NCBI RefSeq assembly: GCF_000006405.1
Contig: NW_003217015.1
Location: 643,678 to 707,677, forward strand
Direction: 5' to 3'
DNA length: 64,000 bases
DNA from: Perkinsus marinus ATCC 50983
Lineage: Eukaryota; Perkinsozoa; Perkinsida; Perkinsidae
Below the pieces are notes generated by a model. That model was not told the DNA's origin. It worked only from the letters and a program-made list of their open reading frames with translations, and searched no databases. Shown piece after piece: positions 11,156 to 22,513 of the stretch. The position numbers and the translations under genes were made by a program. Each line of letters opens with the position of its first letter. Position 1 is the stretch's first letter.

Positions 11156-12078
11156 CGGGGGTGGAGAAACAGTTGATGCGGATAGCTCTCTCTCCTTTAC
11201 AGATTACAGTGCGTCGTCACAGCGATCTACCACATCTTCGAAGATGACCGGGTCGTCCACTACCGATTTTAGAATGGGTATAATGGTGATAGTTAAGCCG
11301 TTAATACCTTGACCAATGTAGAGCCAAGTCATGCATCTGAAAGCTTGCCACAGTGAGGATACAGACAGAGTGGACGATGACATTTGTTGGCAGGAATAGA
11401 TGAAATGAGTTAACCTGATCAAAGAAAGAGATGGTAAACCGTTCCAAAATTAAGACGAGTATATCCAATTATGCGCCGCACCACTCAAAGGCGGTCGGAC
11501 TTACAGAAAGCAGAGAATAAAAATTAGAAATAAATCATTGTTGTACAGCTCATTTCTCGTTTGATGTAACGAGTTCCTGGCAACCCTTTATCTCACACAT
11601 TTGGCCATGAGTTGTAGCCTCACACTTTCAGGACCACAGGAATAATCCTGAACAACCCGACCGACAATAAGGAGTCCCGACCGACCTGAGTCACCTCGGT
11701 GGTTCTTAAACCGAACATAGAAGGGACCAGACAGCTGTCCGACGGTGCTCACAACGCATCAGCTACAAACCGTAGCTTACAACCACCAAGATCACATGAG
11801 TGATCCGGAACGACCAACCGACCGACGTCAGAGGGTTCGTGATACCCGCAACACAATCGAACCGGCTGAAACACGACTCGACAAGCCAGTTCGACCCCCA
11901 ACCTCACGCTACCCCGCTCAACTGGAGGTAGTGCTGGCTGAGGTAGACACAACTCAAGACAAAACCCAGAAACAATAGAAAAGTACAGCACGTGGAAAAC
12001 ACGATGTTACGAACCTTTCCGCCAATCCGGTAAGCCATGTGGGACAAAGAAACAAAGAATGCAGTTGAAGGAGATATC
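11156..12078. other. Region without recognised gene
   Basis: Holds only short frames. One plus-strand frame at 11745-11978 is rich in Arg, Asp and Pro, with no family match. Short GACCGAC-type repeats occur around 11660-11830. No RNA gene is seen. Confidence 0.4.
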
Positions 12079-12261
12079 AGAAGCCTCGTACGTATCCCAT
12101 CAGATGCTGACTTACAGCAACTGGGCCTCTCCGAGTGAGAAGTTCTAGCGTCCCGGCGAGCGCTCGACTCATCTAGCGCTCTTTGTGACGCTCAACTGTC
12201 TCTCCACTCTACACAACGGTCTTAGTCGTCATTGACCTTGCTCCATAAATGGACCTCCATT
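12079..12261 (+). repeat. Direct repeat A, copy 2 (183 bp)
   Basis: Apparently perfect copy of 7025-7207 in the same orientation, ending about 50 bp before the tRNA-Ser gene. Repeat B is not next to this copy, so A moves or duplicates independently of B. Confidence 0.93.
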
Positions 12262-12313
12262 GAATAAGTGAGAGGAGAATATGTTGAGTTCAGATACAGT
12301 CGGCGTAAGCAAA

Positions 12314-12395
12314 CGACACCTGAGGGATTCGAACCCTCGCGGGCAGAGCCCAACGGCTTAGCAGGCCGCCGCCTTAACCACTCGGCCAAAGTGTC
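12314..12395 (-). tRNA. tRNA-Ser(GCT)
   Basis: Read on the minus strand it starts GACACTTTGGCCGAGTGG. The anticodon loop is CTGCTAA (GCT), followed by a long variable arm typical of class II Ser tRNAs and the T arm GGGTTCGAATCCC. Acceptor arms GACACTT and AGGTGTC pair, and the discriminator is G. There is no intron. Confidence 0.96.
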
Positions 12396-13204
12396 TTACG
12401 TGATATTCTCGACTGAGGCACCTATATGCGACAGAGTACAAGACTGCGCGGTAACAAATGGCTCGAATTCAGAATGGTCTATGTAGTGTACTTCACTTGA
12501 AAATCGGAGCAATGTCGAGGTCTCCCCGAGTCTCAGATCTGCGAGATAGCATTAGTGTCAATGACGAAGATAACGCCGTGGAGGGCGAGTGCTGATCCAA
12601 TCGAGTAAGACCGAGCTGGTCTGGCCAACTATCCTTCTCCGCGAGTATAAGATCCAAGCGAGCTTTGACCAGCCAGTGTGATAGATTGGACAGTTGCAAA
12701 TCAACATTGAGGCTCCTTCGGACAGCGGCAAGTATCTTACATCCCATCTGTCTAATATCTCCCTGCGGAATAGGGTGTAACCACCAGGTTTCGAGAACTG
12801 CTAACCTCCATCACCCCGTGTGTATCGTAAAATAGGTCTATTCAGTGCTGAAGACATGAATTCCACAAGAATTCCAAATCGAGTCAATGCGGCTGCCAAC
12901 GATTCCCTCTAAGTGGTCCATGGAACATACTGTACAACACAATGCCAGAAAACATGCAAACTCCTCATTATTGGTAGGCGAGCAACTTCTCAAGGTCTAG
13001 GCTCAAGCCGCATATAGTAACAATGCGAACAGCGTACCTGAGAACTCTGGATAACGGGCTTCCATTCTCCAAACCACTGGTCATATGAAACCTGTGAGGT
13101 GCTCACACGCTCGAGCGGTGAGTGGAATGGGTTCACAGGTGACGACAACGTATATGTACGAGAACGATACAACTCTTGCTAAGCTGCCATTTCAATACCG
13201 AGCC
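12396..13204. other. Region with short minus-strand frames, no recognised gene
   Basis: A minus-strand frame at 12747-12493 (84 codons) contains LVKARLDLILAEKDSWPDQL, and another sits at 13172-12990. Either could be an exon of the gene upstream or of a separate gene. I find no family match and no certain splice link. Confidence 0.3.
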
Positions 13205-14092
13205 TCACAACAAACAATCGGATATCTCCTCGGCCACAGGGTCATTGTTTGAGCATTTGCTGCTGCCATCCCGTTCAACGAGTAACTCGCAGAGTTCCCC
13301 AACCTCACCACACAAGGCCAGCGTGAGATTCCTGATCGCCAAATAATGACTATATGTACACGGAGAAAAAACCCCTCGTTACCTCGGCGTGTGATACTGG
13401 AGCCAGTCGCGGTCCTTAGCGAACTCCGCCATTTCTTCAGCCATCTGCCCGAGTGTCTCCACATCGTGGGCTCTGCCAACCCTACACTTCCTCGGAGTAT
13501 AGGATTCATACTCGTTATATTTAGCCGAGGAGCCCTTCACGATATCTGAAATGATGCACGCTGCGAACCACGATGCATGACCGCTAACCAAAGCCCTCAC
13601 CCGCAGGGTACTTCGCCTTGTTTTTCGCCATTTTCAACCCTGCCGCCTCAGCAACGTCAATGGACAAAGAATTAGCAGTGATGAGTATTAGTCGTATAAG
13701 TGCATGTAGTCGATCATTGAGCTTCTCAGATTCGACTGTGGATGAACAACTCAACCGCATCAAAGGTTTCAAGGCCCGACCGAGAACGAATCCATTCAAT
13801 ACCCACTAGTAGAACGTAAAAAACTTTCTAAACCAATTATAGATTTGGAAAAAGTAGACGTGAATATCAGAATACACACACATCACACACAAGACTCACC
13901 CTCATTCAACGGCTCCGACCCTTCCCCCTTCCACTGCAGTGTCTCAGCTACGAGCCCGGCAGCTCGAGCGACTCTGAGACCGCATGCTGCCGGTGCGGCC
14001 GTTTCGGTGAATCTTCGTTGAATATCTCTTATAGCTGTAGAAGCACCACTGGGCACCTCTATCGAGGATGATTGAGTGCTCATCTCGACCAT
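13205..14092 (-). CDS. Two-domain dCTP-pyrophosphatase-like (MazG/all-alpha NTP-PPase) protein
   Basis: All-alpha NTP pyrophosphatases hydrolyse dCTP or related nucleotides to the monophosphate and PPi, keeping the dNTP pool clean. Exons 14092-13900, 13735-13601, 13545-13383 and 13331-13205 join in frame through introns of 164, 55 and 51 bp. The product holds two family domains in a row. Domain 1 has QWKG and the typical end KMAKNKAKYP, but where GEVGEL should stand it reads ARAAGLVAE, so metal-binding glutamates are missing. A linker (DIVKGSSAKYNEY, as after KYP in this family) leads to domain 2 with RDWLQYHTPRNLTLALCGEV, GELCELL and EEISDCLL, where the metal ligands are present. The reading frame then stops at 13205, before the family's C-terminal helix. 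VRLGIEMAA follows in another frame, so the 3' end may be frameshifted or wrongly delimited. Confidence 0.7.
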
Positions 14093-14603
14093 ACCGACTG
14101 AATGTAATATCTACGAGGGAACGTAACAACAATTCACTATCAGGCTCCCCACTGATATAACTATTCCAAAAAGCTCATCAGTGACACCTCACCATGACGT
14201 TCCTCCCATGAATGCAATCGCAAATTTCATGTGTATTGTGACCCCTTCTGACCACGCTATATATCGTATTCCTCAACGTTGTTCAGCAAAACAGCGCTGT
14301 TTCTCGCTCACCACAGAGTGTAGTTCAAAGTAGTTCGATATTAGCGTTATATAGGACTAATACAATACAGTTCCGAGTACCACAAAGTGATAATAATCGA
14401 ATCACAGCCTATGGCAACCGACTTAACTGCACCATTTAACATCTACTTGAATGAATCATGATCGGAATTCGCTCTCTACCCGACGCTCCGCGACGGTCTC
14501 GATAGGCCGCCGAAAGCACACCGTTCTATCCACCAAAAAGACTGTACAAAACACAACCGGGAAAACACACTTGAAACACTCTTCAGCAGAGGAAAAACAA
14601 CAG
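14093..14603. other. Intergenic region
   Basis: Lies between the HAD phosphatase stop (14604) and the pyrophosphatase start. A plus-strand frame at 14451-14654 overlaps the phosphatase and looks like chance. Nothing else is seen. Confidence 0.5.
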
Positions 14604-16382
14604 TCATGCAGTCCCCACACTATCAATCACGAAATCTGGTTTCACGCTACCTAACGGAGCATAATAACATAATAACATAAATCACTTGTTCATTCTCACT
14701 ATTTTCCAGGTCGGCTTTCGAGCAGCATCCCGACAGAGCTAAGCAAGAGGCAACACGAGCACGCTGGGCCATGAGAATATCTGTGTCGAGTCTGTCTCCA
14801 ACGACCAATGTCCGGGATGCCTCGAACTCCAGCTCAGTCATAACAAATCGTAACTATATCGTAAGCAAAGGTAACCTAACGGACCTGCCGGACGTAGTCG
14901 CTATGACGTTGCAGAAACGGTTGCAACGGATATTAGAAATACGTACAAATTCGGGATTGGGCTTTCCGAGGACTTGGGCATCTTGTCGATCACTGAACCT
15001 CGCCGCTGCATTGATTGAAGCCAAGATGACACCCTACCAAAGAGCGGCCCCACACAGAATCTCCAAATCAGTTAAGTAACGGAATGCAACCGACTGATAG
15101 TCTCAACAGCGTGGAAAGGGGGTGCACAAGACAACGCTATTATGTAGCATGTGTCCACTAACATAATATAAAAGCCTGTTTTATCTGCCTATGGCATTGC
15201 TATAATGCTTATGGCATCGTTACAAAACCCAATCACACGACACAACATCAATGGAGCAACAGGCGACAGATGCACATCTGCAGGACGATTACCTCATCGC
15301 AGCTACGATGATGGCCAACAATCTATGACCCACAACACGACGAGAGAACTTCCTTCTAAGAATACTCACAGTAGCAGGGATCTTCCAAGGCCCCATCCTG
15401 TCGAACGAATCGTCATTAGTTGCGTAGAAGAAGAACTCCTCCCCAGCCATCTGGAAGGCCAGCGAAGCTCTAAACCACAAAACCCATGGTATGCACGCAC
15501 ACGTCAGAGCTCCGTCAACAGTTTAGCAGATAATATACCTGCAGATTTTCTCGAATGAGAACGCCAGGTCCCAACCAACAACGATTCCATCGATCTTCGA
15601 ATTCGATTCTCGTGCCATCTCCTCTGCTATTATTCTGAACCTCTCCTCACCCAAAGGCTCACCGCCTGATTAGACGTGAGTGTTATACAGGAGTTGAAAA
15701 ACGGTTGGTACGCGCAAGGCCGATATTTGTGGTACACGATATTCCCACTGATTCGAGCTCTTCCACTATGCCTTCGCCTCCAATAACATAACTGAAAACT
15801 TCGAGCTGAAAAACTGTTGGCGCTGGAGAGAACGAAGACTCTCATTACACACGTCTAGCGTGAGGGTGTCGTCTTTGGATAAGCTTTGCTGTGTAAAAAC
15901 AAGAAGGAAACATCATCTTCTCAGAGCACAATTCACCCAATCCCATGTCGCCGAACTTTCCTCGCATGCCCGCTCGGGACCTCGAGCTCGTGTTCGTCAT
16001 AAATGCACACTGAGAGGGGGAAACAAAAATAACGTGTAGTGCCGAGGGTTTCACAGTGTGGGAAAATGTGCACATAATGATACTACAAGCGCTGACAAGG
16101 ACAAGGAAATTCTAAGGAAGTCTCCTGTTAGTTCTTTCACATTACGTCGTGTGTAAATATAGCGAGGCAACTCCTGAGCTCAGTTGAGGAAACCAAACAT
16201 AGGCCCGTGGTAAGTCCTCGAACAATGCGTACCCTCTTGCCAGCATCGTTTAGAGCCTTCAAACACTCGTCAACTCCGGGTATCAGATGCCCACCTTGCC
16301 AGATGACACCATCGCAGTCAAATATGATGTTATCGTAGTTCGCAACTACGTCATCTATGCAAGTCACGTGATTAGAGGGCAT
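14604..16382 (-). CDS. HAD phosphatase, phosphoglycolate / p-nitrophenyl phosphatase family
   Basis: Predicted to dephosphorylate small metabolites such as 2-phosphoglycolate in the cytosol. Eight exons: 16382-16233, 16009-15849, 15791-15712, 15665-15539, 15469-15370, 15033-14947, 14853-14700 and 14650-14604. All introns are GT-AG (223, 57, 46, 69, 336, 93 and 49 bp) and the phases match, giving 301 aa, near the family's usual length. Motifs in order: NIIFDCDGVIW (nucleophile Asp and general acid Asp), FMTNTSSRSRAG (motif II), YVIGGEGIVEEL and IVVGWDLAFSFEK (cap domain), VLGKPNPEF (the Lys motif), and VVGDRLDTDI (motif III/IV acidic pair). It ends KPDFVIDSVGTA, as human PGP does around DFYVDSIADLL. 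The first intron contains a partial copy of the dispersed repeat. Substrate is not decided by the sequence. Confidence 0.93.
16140..16205 (-). repeat. Dispersed repeat, partial copy R6 (HAD phosphatase intron)
   Basis: On the minus strand it reads TTTCCTCAACTGAGCTCAGG and then TTACACACGAC, matching the left part of copies R4 and R5. It lies in the 223-bp first intron (16010-16232) of the HAD phosphatase gene. Confidence 0.5.
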
Positions 16383-17078
16383 CGTTTTGAGAAAGATACA
16401 ATGGGCTTGCACTCGAACATATGCGTTCATGCGATCGTTCACAAGGCGATCTCTCATCGTCGACGTCTTAATCACACTGTCGCAAGTGCTGGCATAACTA
16501 GCACACTCACGTAGAGGACGCCACAATTTCGTTTCCTGATGGCACTGATGTGATTGCCCACTACATAATGTTACTGCTGCACCAAAATGCTGCGTTTCAG
16601 TGCGCACAAGGTAACCCCTGTAGAAGTGGTTTCGAACGGACCAATTCGAATGTATTTGATGCCAGATTGTTCATATAATGACGTTGTTACTGAGCATCGT
16701 TCTCCCTACATGGAATTCTATATGCACACTTATATACGGTCTTCAATACTGAAGCCGATAAGATTGAAAGTATCCAGTATGTAAGTGCCCATGGTCGAGT
16801 AAGGAAGTCCTCTTCTACAACACTGCCGATTCTCTTACTCGGCCGTACCCGATGAGATGACAAGTGTGTGGTATATTTAGAAGTATCCAGATCGACGATG
16901 CTAAGGACTGAACTCAAAGACAGACCTCCACTCGAGACTATGAATAGCACTGTGACGGTCATGGTAAAACATGTAGTGTACTGGAGACAATTTAATCGTC
17001 ATCTCCAACTATTGACCTGCCGGTGTATCTACCATTAACAAGGGTGGATACAGAACACGACAAGAGAGCGAGATGCTT
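16383..17078. other. Region between the HAD phosphatase and Sec24 genes
   Basis: A minus-strand frame at 16962-16687 (91 codons) begins MTVTVLFIVSSGG and looks membrane-like, but no family or splice support is visible. In-frame sequence upstream of the phosphatase start reaches 16607 and could add an N-terminal extension. Confidence 0.35.
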
Positions 17079-20000
17079 CTACGCTGAATGAGATGTGCAT
17101 GCACAGGACGCTTCCACCATAGATCTACAGCTTACATGGCAAAGGAGATCTATATAGCTCAATTCGCCACCAATTCTATCTTCACTGAGAGTTGCAAACA
17201 AGCGTGATTCCTCTCGGGTATTGGGCAGGACCACTCGAACTGGCTGAAACCTGATGTGCAGGCGATACTATGAGAGAGGAGCAACCATAAATACGGATGA
17301 GATCCTTTATCCTTCCGGATTTGCTGAATGATACACCAGACTTTGCATGCAAAGTCGCTAGTCTCGGGCGAAACCATCTGCAGAACTATGAATAAATTAC
17401 CAAAACCACTCCAGTGATGCTACCGGATGACTGAGATCTTTCACCTCTCGCCCTCCGAATAGCTCATGAAGAGTTTCTTCAATGACTGCGGAGCCCACGT
17501 ATAGTCGTAGAACTTCAGCGTTGTCGATGAGGTAGATCCCTTTCGGCGATATCTAACCGATCTGTCAACCGAAAGTCCTTCTCGCTTCAATGCCTACCTG
17601 CTCAGCAGATGCAGCCATAGTTGTGGGAAGGTGTACGTTGTCCTCCACTTCTGTAGGAGTGCCACAAACGTCCTGAAGTTCGGCATTCCCACATCGGCAT
17701 GTAACCTCCCTACGGGCATATCATGAAGACTATAGAGTCTAGGATAGACTCTGTACGTCGACTGAGACACACTATAACCCAGAAGGCTCATGAGGCACTC
17801 GTAGCGCTCATCCATCGGCACATCTGCGACAGGGCGGAATGCCGGCAACTACATCGGACCAACTCGATACAACCACAGACGGAATGCTGTACTTTTAGTA
17901 ACCCTCCAACGTAGAGCGGCATCAACTTCAACGTTTCTGGTAATAACAGCTGTGTATCTGTGGATAAGAACGAACATCAAGACATAGACAAGGAACAAAT
18001 ATCTTGGCTTGGTCATTCACTGACCTCTCTGTGTTGGCATGGAGGTACAGCTGGTCCTGTAGCCATGCAATATCGCAGTGCACTGCCCGATCAGCTTCTC
18101 CTAGAGCAGTGCATCAGTGAGTAACGTGTGAGTCGATCCTTAGCTGTACTCAAAATGATTTCCATTCATTGAATCGGCCGGACCACGCACGTAGTGAGGT
18201 AGTATACCCACCCTTGGAGGCTGTCCCGTAACAAGCATCTCCTCAGCCGCCTGCCGCGCCAGGAGGTTAATCAACGTCTCAACATCTGGTGATCGATACG
18301 CCGCCGAGACACTCGTGGACACAGAAAGTCGCAGCGTATGTACGCGCAACAGCCTGGAGCAAACAAAACTCACGGCGACCGTCGGTAGCGTTAGACTCTC
18401 ATTCTAGCTTGATAATTCGTTACTTTGTTCATCATGAAATAGTTAGAGTATTTAATGTAAAGTCCCTGAATGGACTAATCAGATTGTCCTGTCTGCTGAT
18501 ATCACCGACAAAATTGCGTTGGTACGTACAGTAACGAAGAAGTTGACAATGGTGTTGATGACAGTAGTCCATCCCCTTGCGTTGATGACGCTATTCATGC
18601 CTTTGTCCGCTCTTCATTTTCCTCAACTGAGATCAGGTGTTTCCTCGCTAATTATAGGAGTTTACATACGGATTCGGGTAGAAGTGTGCAGAAACCAATG
18701 AAAAATCCCTGAAATTTTCTCAGAATATTCTTATTGTCACCGACACATGTAGTTGACCATGTACATATTTTCCCACATTGCCTTTGACGCTCATCTCCCA
18801 ACCTCTAGGTTTCACATAAGAACACATATCAGTCGGACCAGACGATGACCTCACCGGATTCCCTCTGCATTATGATGAAGCACGGCCAGCTGGAAGTAGG
18901 CATATCTCGCCGGGAGATCCTCGTCCACATAAATCGAGAATCTGCCAACAAACACTTTACGAACCAGCAGGAAGACTCTACGCATAAGGAAAAGGAATGC
19001 GACGGGGAATTCAAACTGAACGAGCGAACAAGAAATCTCCTCCAACTAGACGTCCACCCTCGCGTACCCGAAAACAGCATCACAGTCTATCCTAGGTACC
19101 AGAAAGCCTCCACGAGGATCAGGCACGGCGGGATGTCTAGAAGCCGTTTGAGACCATCTGCTCAGATGTCGCTCTATACACAGACCTCGAGAAACACCTA
19201 GAAAGATAGTGGTTACCTGTAGTGCCGCATTAATGGAGATGGTTACTGACCGCTACAGTTCATTCTCCACGACTCAAAACTATGCGATTGGCTGAACTCA
19301 TGCCAGAGCGAATAGATGCACACATGAAGCCATGGACCCCTCTCACGGGCCTGGACGACACATCCGTATGCAGCTGCCTTAGTCACTGCTCGAGCTATGT
19401 CGAAGTGAAGAGCTTCTCCATCCTGAGGAGCCACATCCGAGTTCCACCAGTCAAGGTCAGCACACATCTTCAACAGTGAAAGAGCGATAGACGTGAATAT
19501 TCCCCCCAGTGTTGGCCGCGAGGTAGCACAGTGTCGGCAGGCGAGCATGGTCCTCCTCCACCGGAGAAAATGCCACAGCCGTAAACGTGTCGACACTCAC
19601 CTGACGCCAGTTCTCTACTTCAAATAGCATTCAAGAAAACTTACAGCGTTCGCCACGCATTCCGCCAGGAGGTCTGACCACAGCTTAGGGTTCTTCGGCA
19701 TCAACTCAGCCTTCCTCCATCCGGGACTTCGATCGGTCGTCACTGCTGGACCTGGATTCCAAGAAGACCATTGGGGCTACTCTCTAGACCGTACTTCGTG
19801 ACCGCTGCGCACAACTGATGCCAACGTCAGGATATGTACCTATTGCTGTATGATATGCTGTGGCCCATGGGGGCTTGGGGGCCGACCATAGAACATCAAC
19901 ACAGTTCCACCACCGTGCATGCCCAATCCTTGCGTGGCCACTTGAAGCGCTGCAAAACCACACGACAGGGAAGGCCCTGAAAAAAGTCTTCGAGGGCCTG

Positions 20001-22218
20001 AGCGCCCGAAGAACCACCGATAACTTACTTCTACTGGACTCGACCTCTCGCACGACTAAGTCTAGCAGCCTCTGAACGGCTTCTTGTCTCGAATGTGGAC
20101 ACGCAAACAAGGCGCTCGACTGACAAAACGGTGTGACGGAAGTCCACAGAGAATGCCACACATGCATAGGGAGGAAAGGTTCGTCCACATCAGCGACTAT
20201 TATCTCCTCAACCACATCCGTAGAATTTAAACGGTAACAATGAATGACGTCATCGAAGAGTATCTAGAATCGTAAAAGCCTCTCTTAAGGACACTGAGTG
20301 CCCCGAGAACTACTAAGCATATTTCGCTCGCTGTTGACATGTACGGAAGCAGTGTCCGCATGCTAGCAATGATCTGATGGAACATGCCCGACGCCACCTG
20401 AGCACAGCTAATGCCTATGTAGCCTGCCGTCCCCCCTACACTGTAGTAGCCACTATCAACGACAAAGCAGAATCCTGGTGGGCGCTCTGTCGAGGAACCA
20501 TCAGGACCTGAAGGCCTGCTAGTCGCAGCCGGTACTATAATGAAGACTACGTAGATAGTCTGATGGCGCCACATAGTCTACACTCCCGAACTGGAGCTCC
20601 GGCCTCTCCCGTATACTCGGAACAGGGCACTGGTGTATCTACTAGTATAGTGCCTAGGGTCATACCTGCATATTCTCTCGTGGTGAAATCTCGGCAAAAC
20701 GTGGTTGTTGAATCAACCATGGTTTGCGAAATTGCGTCGTCAACCTCCACACAGAGTTGTCTGTGAACACCGACCTCAAGTCGTGTTGATACCAGCCGAG
20801 ATCGATGGACATGACCACACACACCTGTGGGACCTCCATCACATAGTTGCAGAAATTGCAAATGCATTCCTCGCCGCCACCAATCCATTGGAAAGCAGGA
20901 TTGGCATACGCCCTACCTGACAACCACCAAAACCGAGATCGCCACAGAGACCCAGACTTCAACCGTGTCGCTGACTTACATCGCGGGCATCTCATTGGCC
21001 CTGATTCTCCATAGTTAACGAGAGGCACGTCCTTCTCATCGCAAGAGAGCTCAGCAAAGGGCTGAGCTATAATGCCCAGAACAACACCCGAGCTGTTGAC
21101 TGCTGACTGTAACGCAGGTATCTGAGCTGAGACCATGATGCAGCCTACTGCTCGATTATAGTTGCTATACAGTATAAGTCGTCGACCTTAGGAACCGGCA
21201 GGACGCGTTTCCCTTATCGATTGCTGTGTATACGCTACAGGCCGATGGTGGTCGCTAACAACAAGACAGATTTACTCCTCGGCGGTTACCATGATAGCTG
21301 ACCCCAGTCTTGTCGGTCTCAAACCGGCGGCCCCCTCGACGCCGAATCGGCTCCGACAAGCCAGTTGGTCGCGGTATCGAAGCAGCATCAACTCTGGCTG
21401 CATTGCAACTACGAGCATCTCCCATTGGCATGCCTGATGACCAGTGGTAGTCACCGATCGCCGTACAAGGGCTTACTGAACGGCACATGTCGGTGATGGT
21501 AACCACGGCCACCGACGCGCTTCAATGGACTGCCCTCTGTCGACCTTGCATAGTTAGATGGTGACGAACCATAAGAAGCCGTCTCGCTGAGGTCTGCGGG
21601 TATAAGCAATACTCAGGTTCACAACCAGGCGAGCATAACTCACCACTGATGCTGCCGAGCACGGGAGGTAAGCCGACAGCAGCCACCCTCGAGCCTCGAC
21701 TGGACATAGGTACCTCACAGTCCTAGTACGAACAACAGTACTCTCGTATACATGCTTAATTACATCCACAGCTACCAATGACTATAGAGAGCATACCGAC
21801 CAGATACCATAAGTCACTTACTGGGAGCTCCACAGTTTCTCCATCATACCGTAACTCTGCCGATTTCGGGAAGGAAACAGGCGCATCCAGAGGCGGGGGC
21901 GGCAGACCTTGCCGGCTCTAAGACGCGTCACTCAGTGGCCCACCCACCATCACAGCTTACAGTTGATGGGCAGCCAGCGTATCGAGCCGAGGAGTCGTTA
22001 CTCACAGTTGGCTCGACATGGCCAAACGGTGGGGCCTGGGCAGGGGCGTACCCGGGCACTCTTGCAAGATGCGTCGGAGAAGGGCATTTCTTCGGGCTAA
22101 CACCTGCGACCATCAATAACTCTGCAAGCTCTCCCACGTCCTCACCTCGGTAGGAACTACTGCTACGCCTACTGTCCGCGCTTTGAGGTAACGGGCCGAT
22201 GGCTTCAGTGTGCATCAT
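17079..22218 (-). CDS. SEC24: COPII coat protein Sec24
   Basis: Cargo-binding subunit of the COPII coat, working with Sec23 and Sar1 on ER exit vesicles. The multi-exon minus-strand gene shows the family's domains in order. A Pro/Ser-rich N terminus (22218-21830) is followed by the zinc finger (CPRC ... GGGEECICNFCNYVMEVP, about 21136-20820). The trunk (YIGISCAQ... and EIIVADVDEPFLPM, 20570-19790) and beta/helical regions (ALHFDIARAV, SIYVDEDLPARYAYFQLAVL, 19600-18855) come next. Then LLRVHTLRLSVSTSVSAAYR (from 18353), DERYECLMSLLGYSVSQSTY with YPRLYSLHDM, and the gelsolin-like fold (ISPKGIYLIDNAEVLRLYVG). It ends at GGELSYIDLLCHV, matching the family C terminus. The intron 18354-18854 (501 bp) holds dispersed repeat R2. 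Start and some exon edges are uncertain, as is the final exon. Confidence 0.9.
18610..18785 (+). repeat. Dispersed repeat, copy R2 (Sec24 intron)
   Basis: Runs from TTTTCCTCAACTGAGATC to ACATGTAGTTGACCATGTAC and ATATTTTCCC. It lies inside the 501-bp Sec24 intron, antisense to the gene, and matches R1 along most of its length. Confidence 0.75.
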
Positions 22219-22513
22219 TGGCTTTACGCGAGCACTACAGCTCTACAGCGTAATCCATATATCCTTTCCCCACTGCTCTACCTTCGACTCAACCCCTCAT
22301 TGACACCATCACTACTCAGCTCAAGAGGGTCTATAAGAAAACTAAGTAGTAGCAGAAATATGACACTCTGATGTAACTAGGCACATTCCTCCTCGCTGCA
22401 TAGAGCCTTACGAAACTACAACGCAGAGTAGGAGTGCGAGAATTGGTCATTACGCTATACTCAGCCCCCCAACTGGATGTCCCCTCCACTCGAGAGGCAA
22501 CAACAATACAGCG

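Noticed and set aside
13584-14092. Two separate tandem pyrophosphatase genes with the first ending at 13584
   Set aside because: A GT-AG intron at 13546-13600 skips that stop and gives KYP-A-DIVKGSSAKYNEY, the normal family continuation. One fused gene is the better model.
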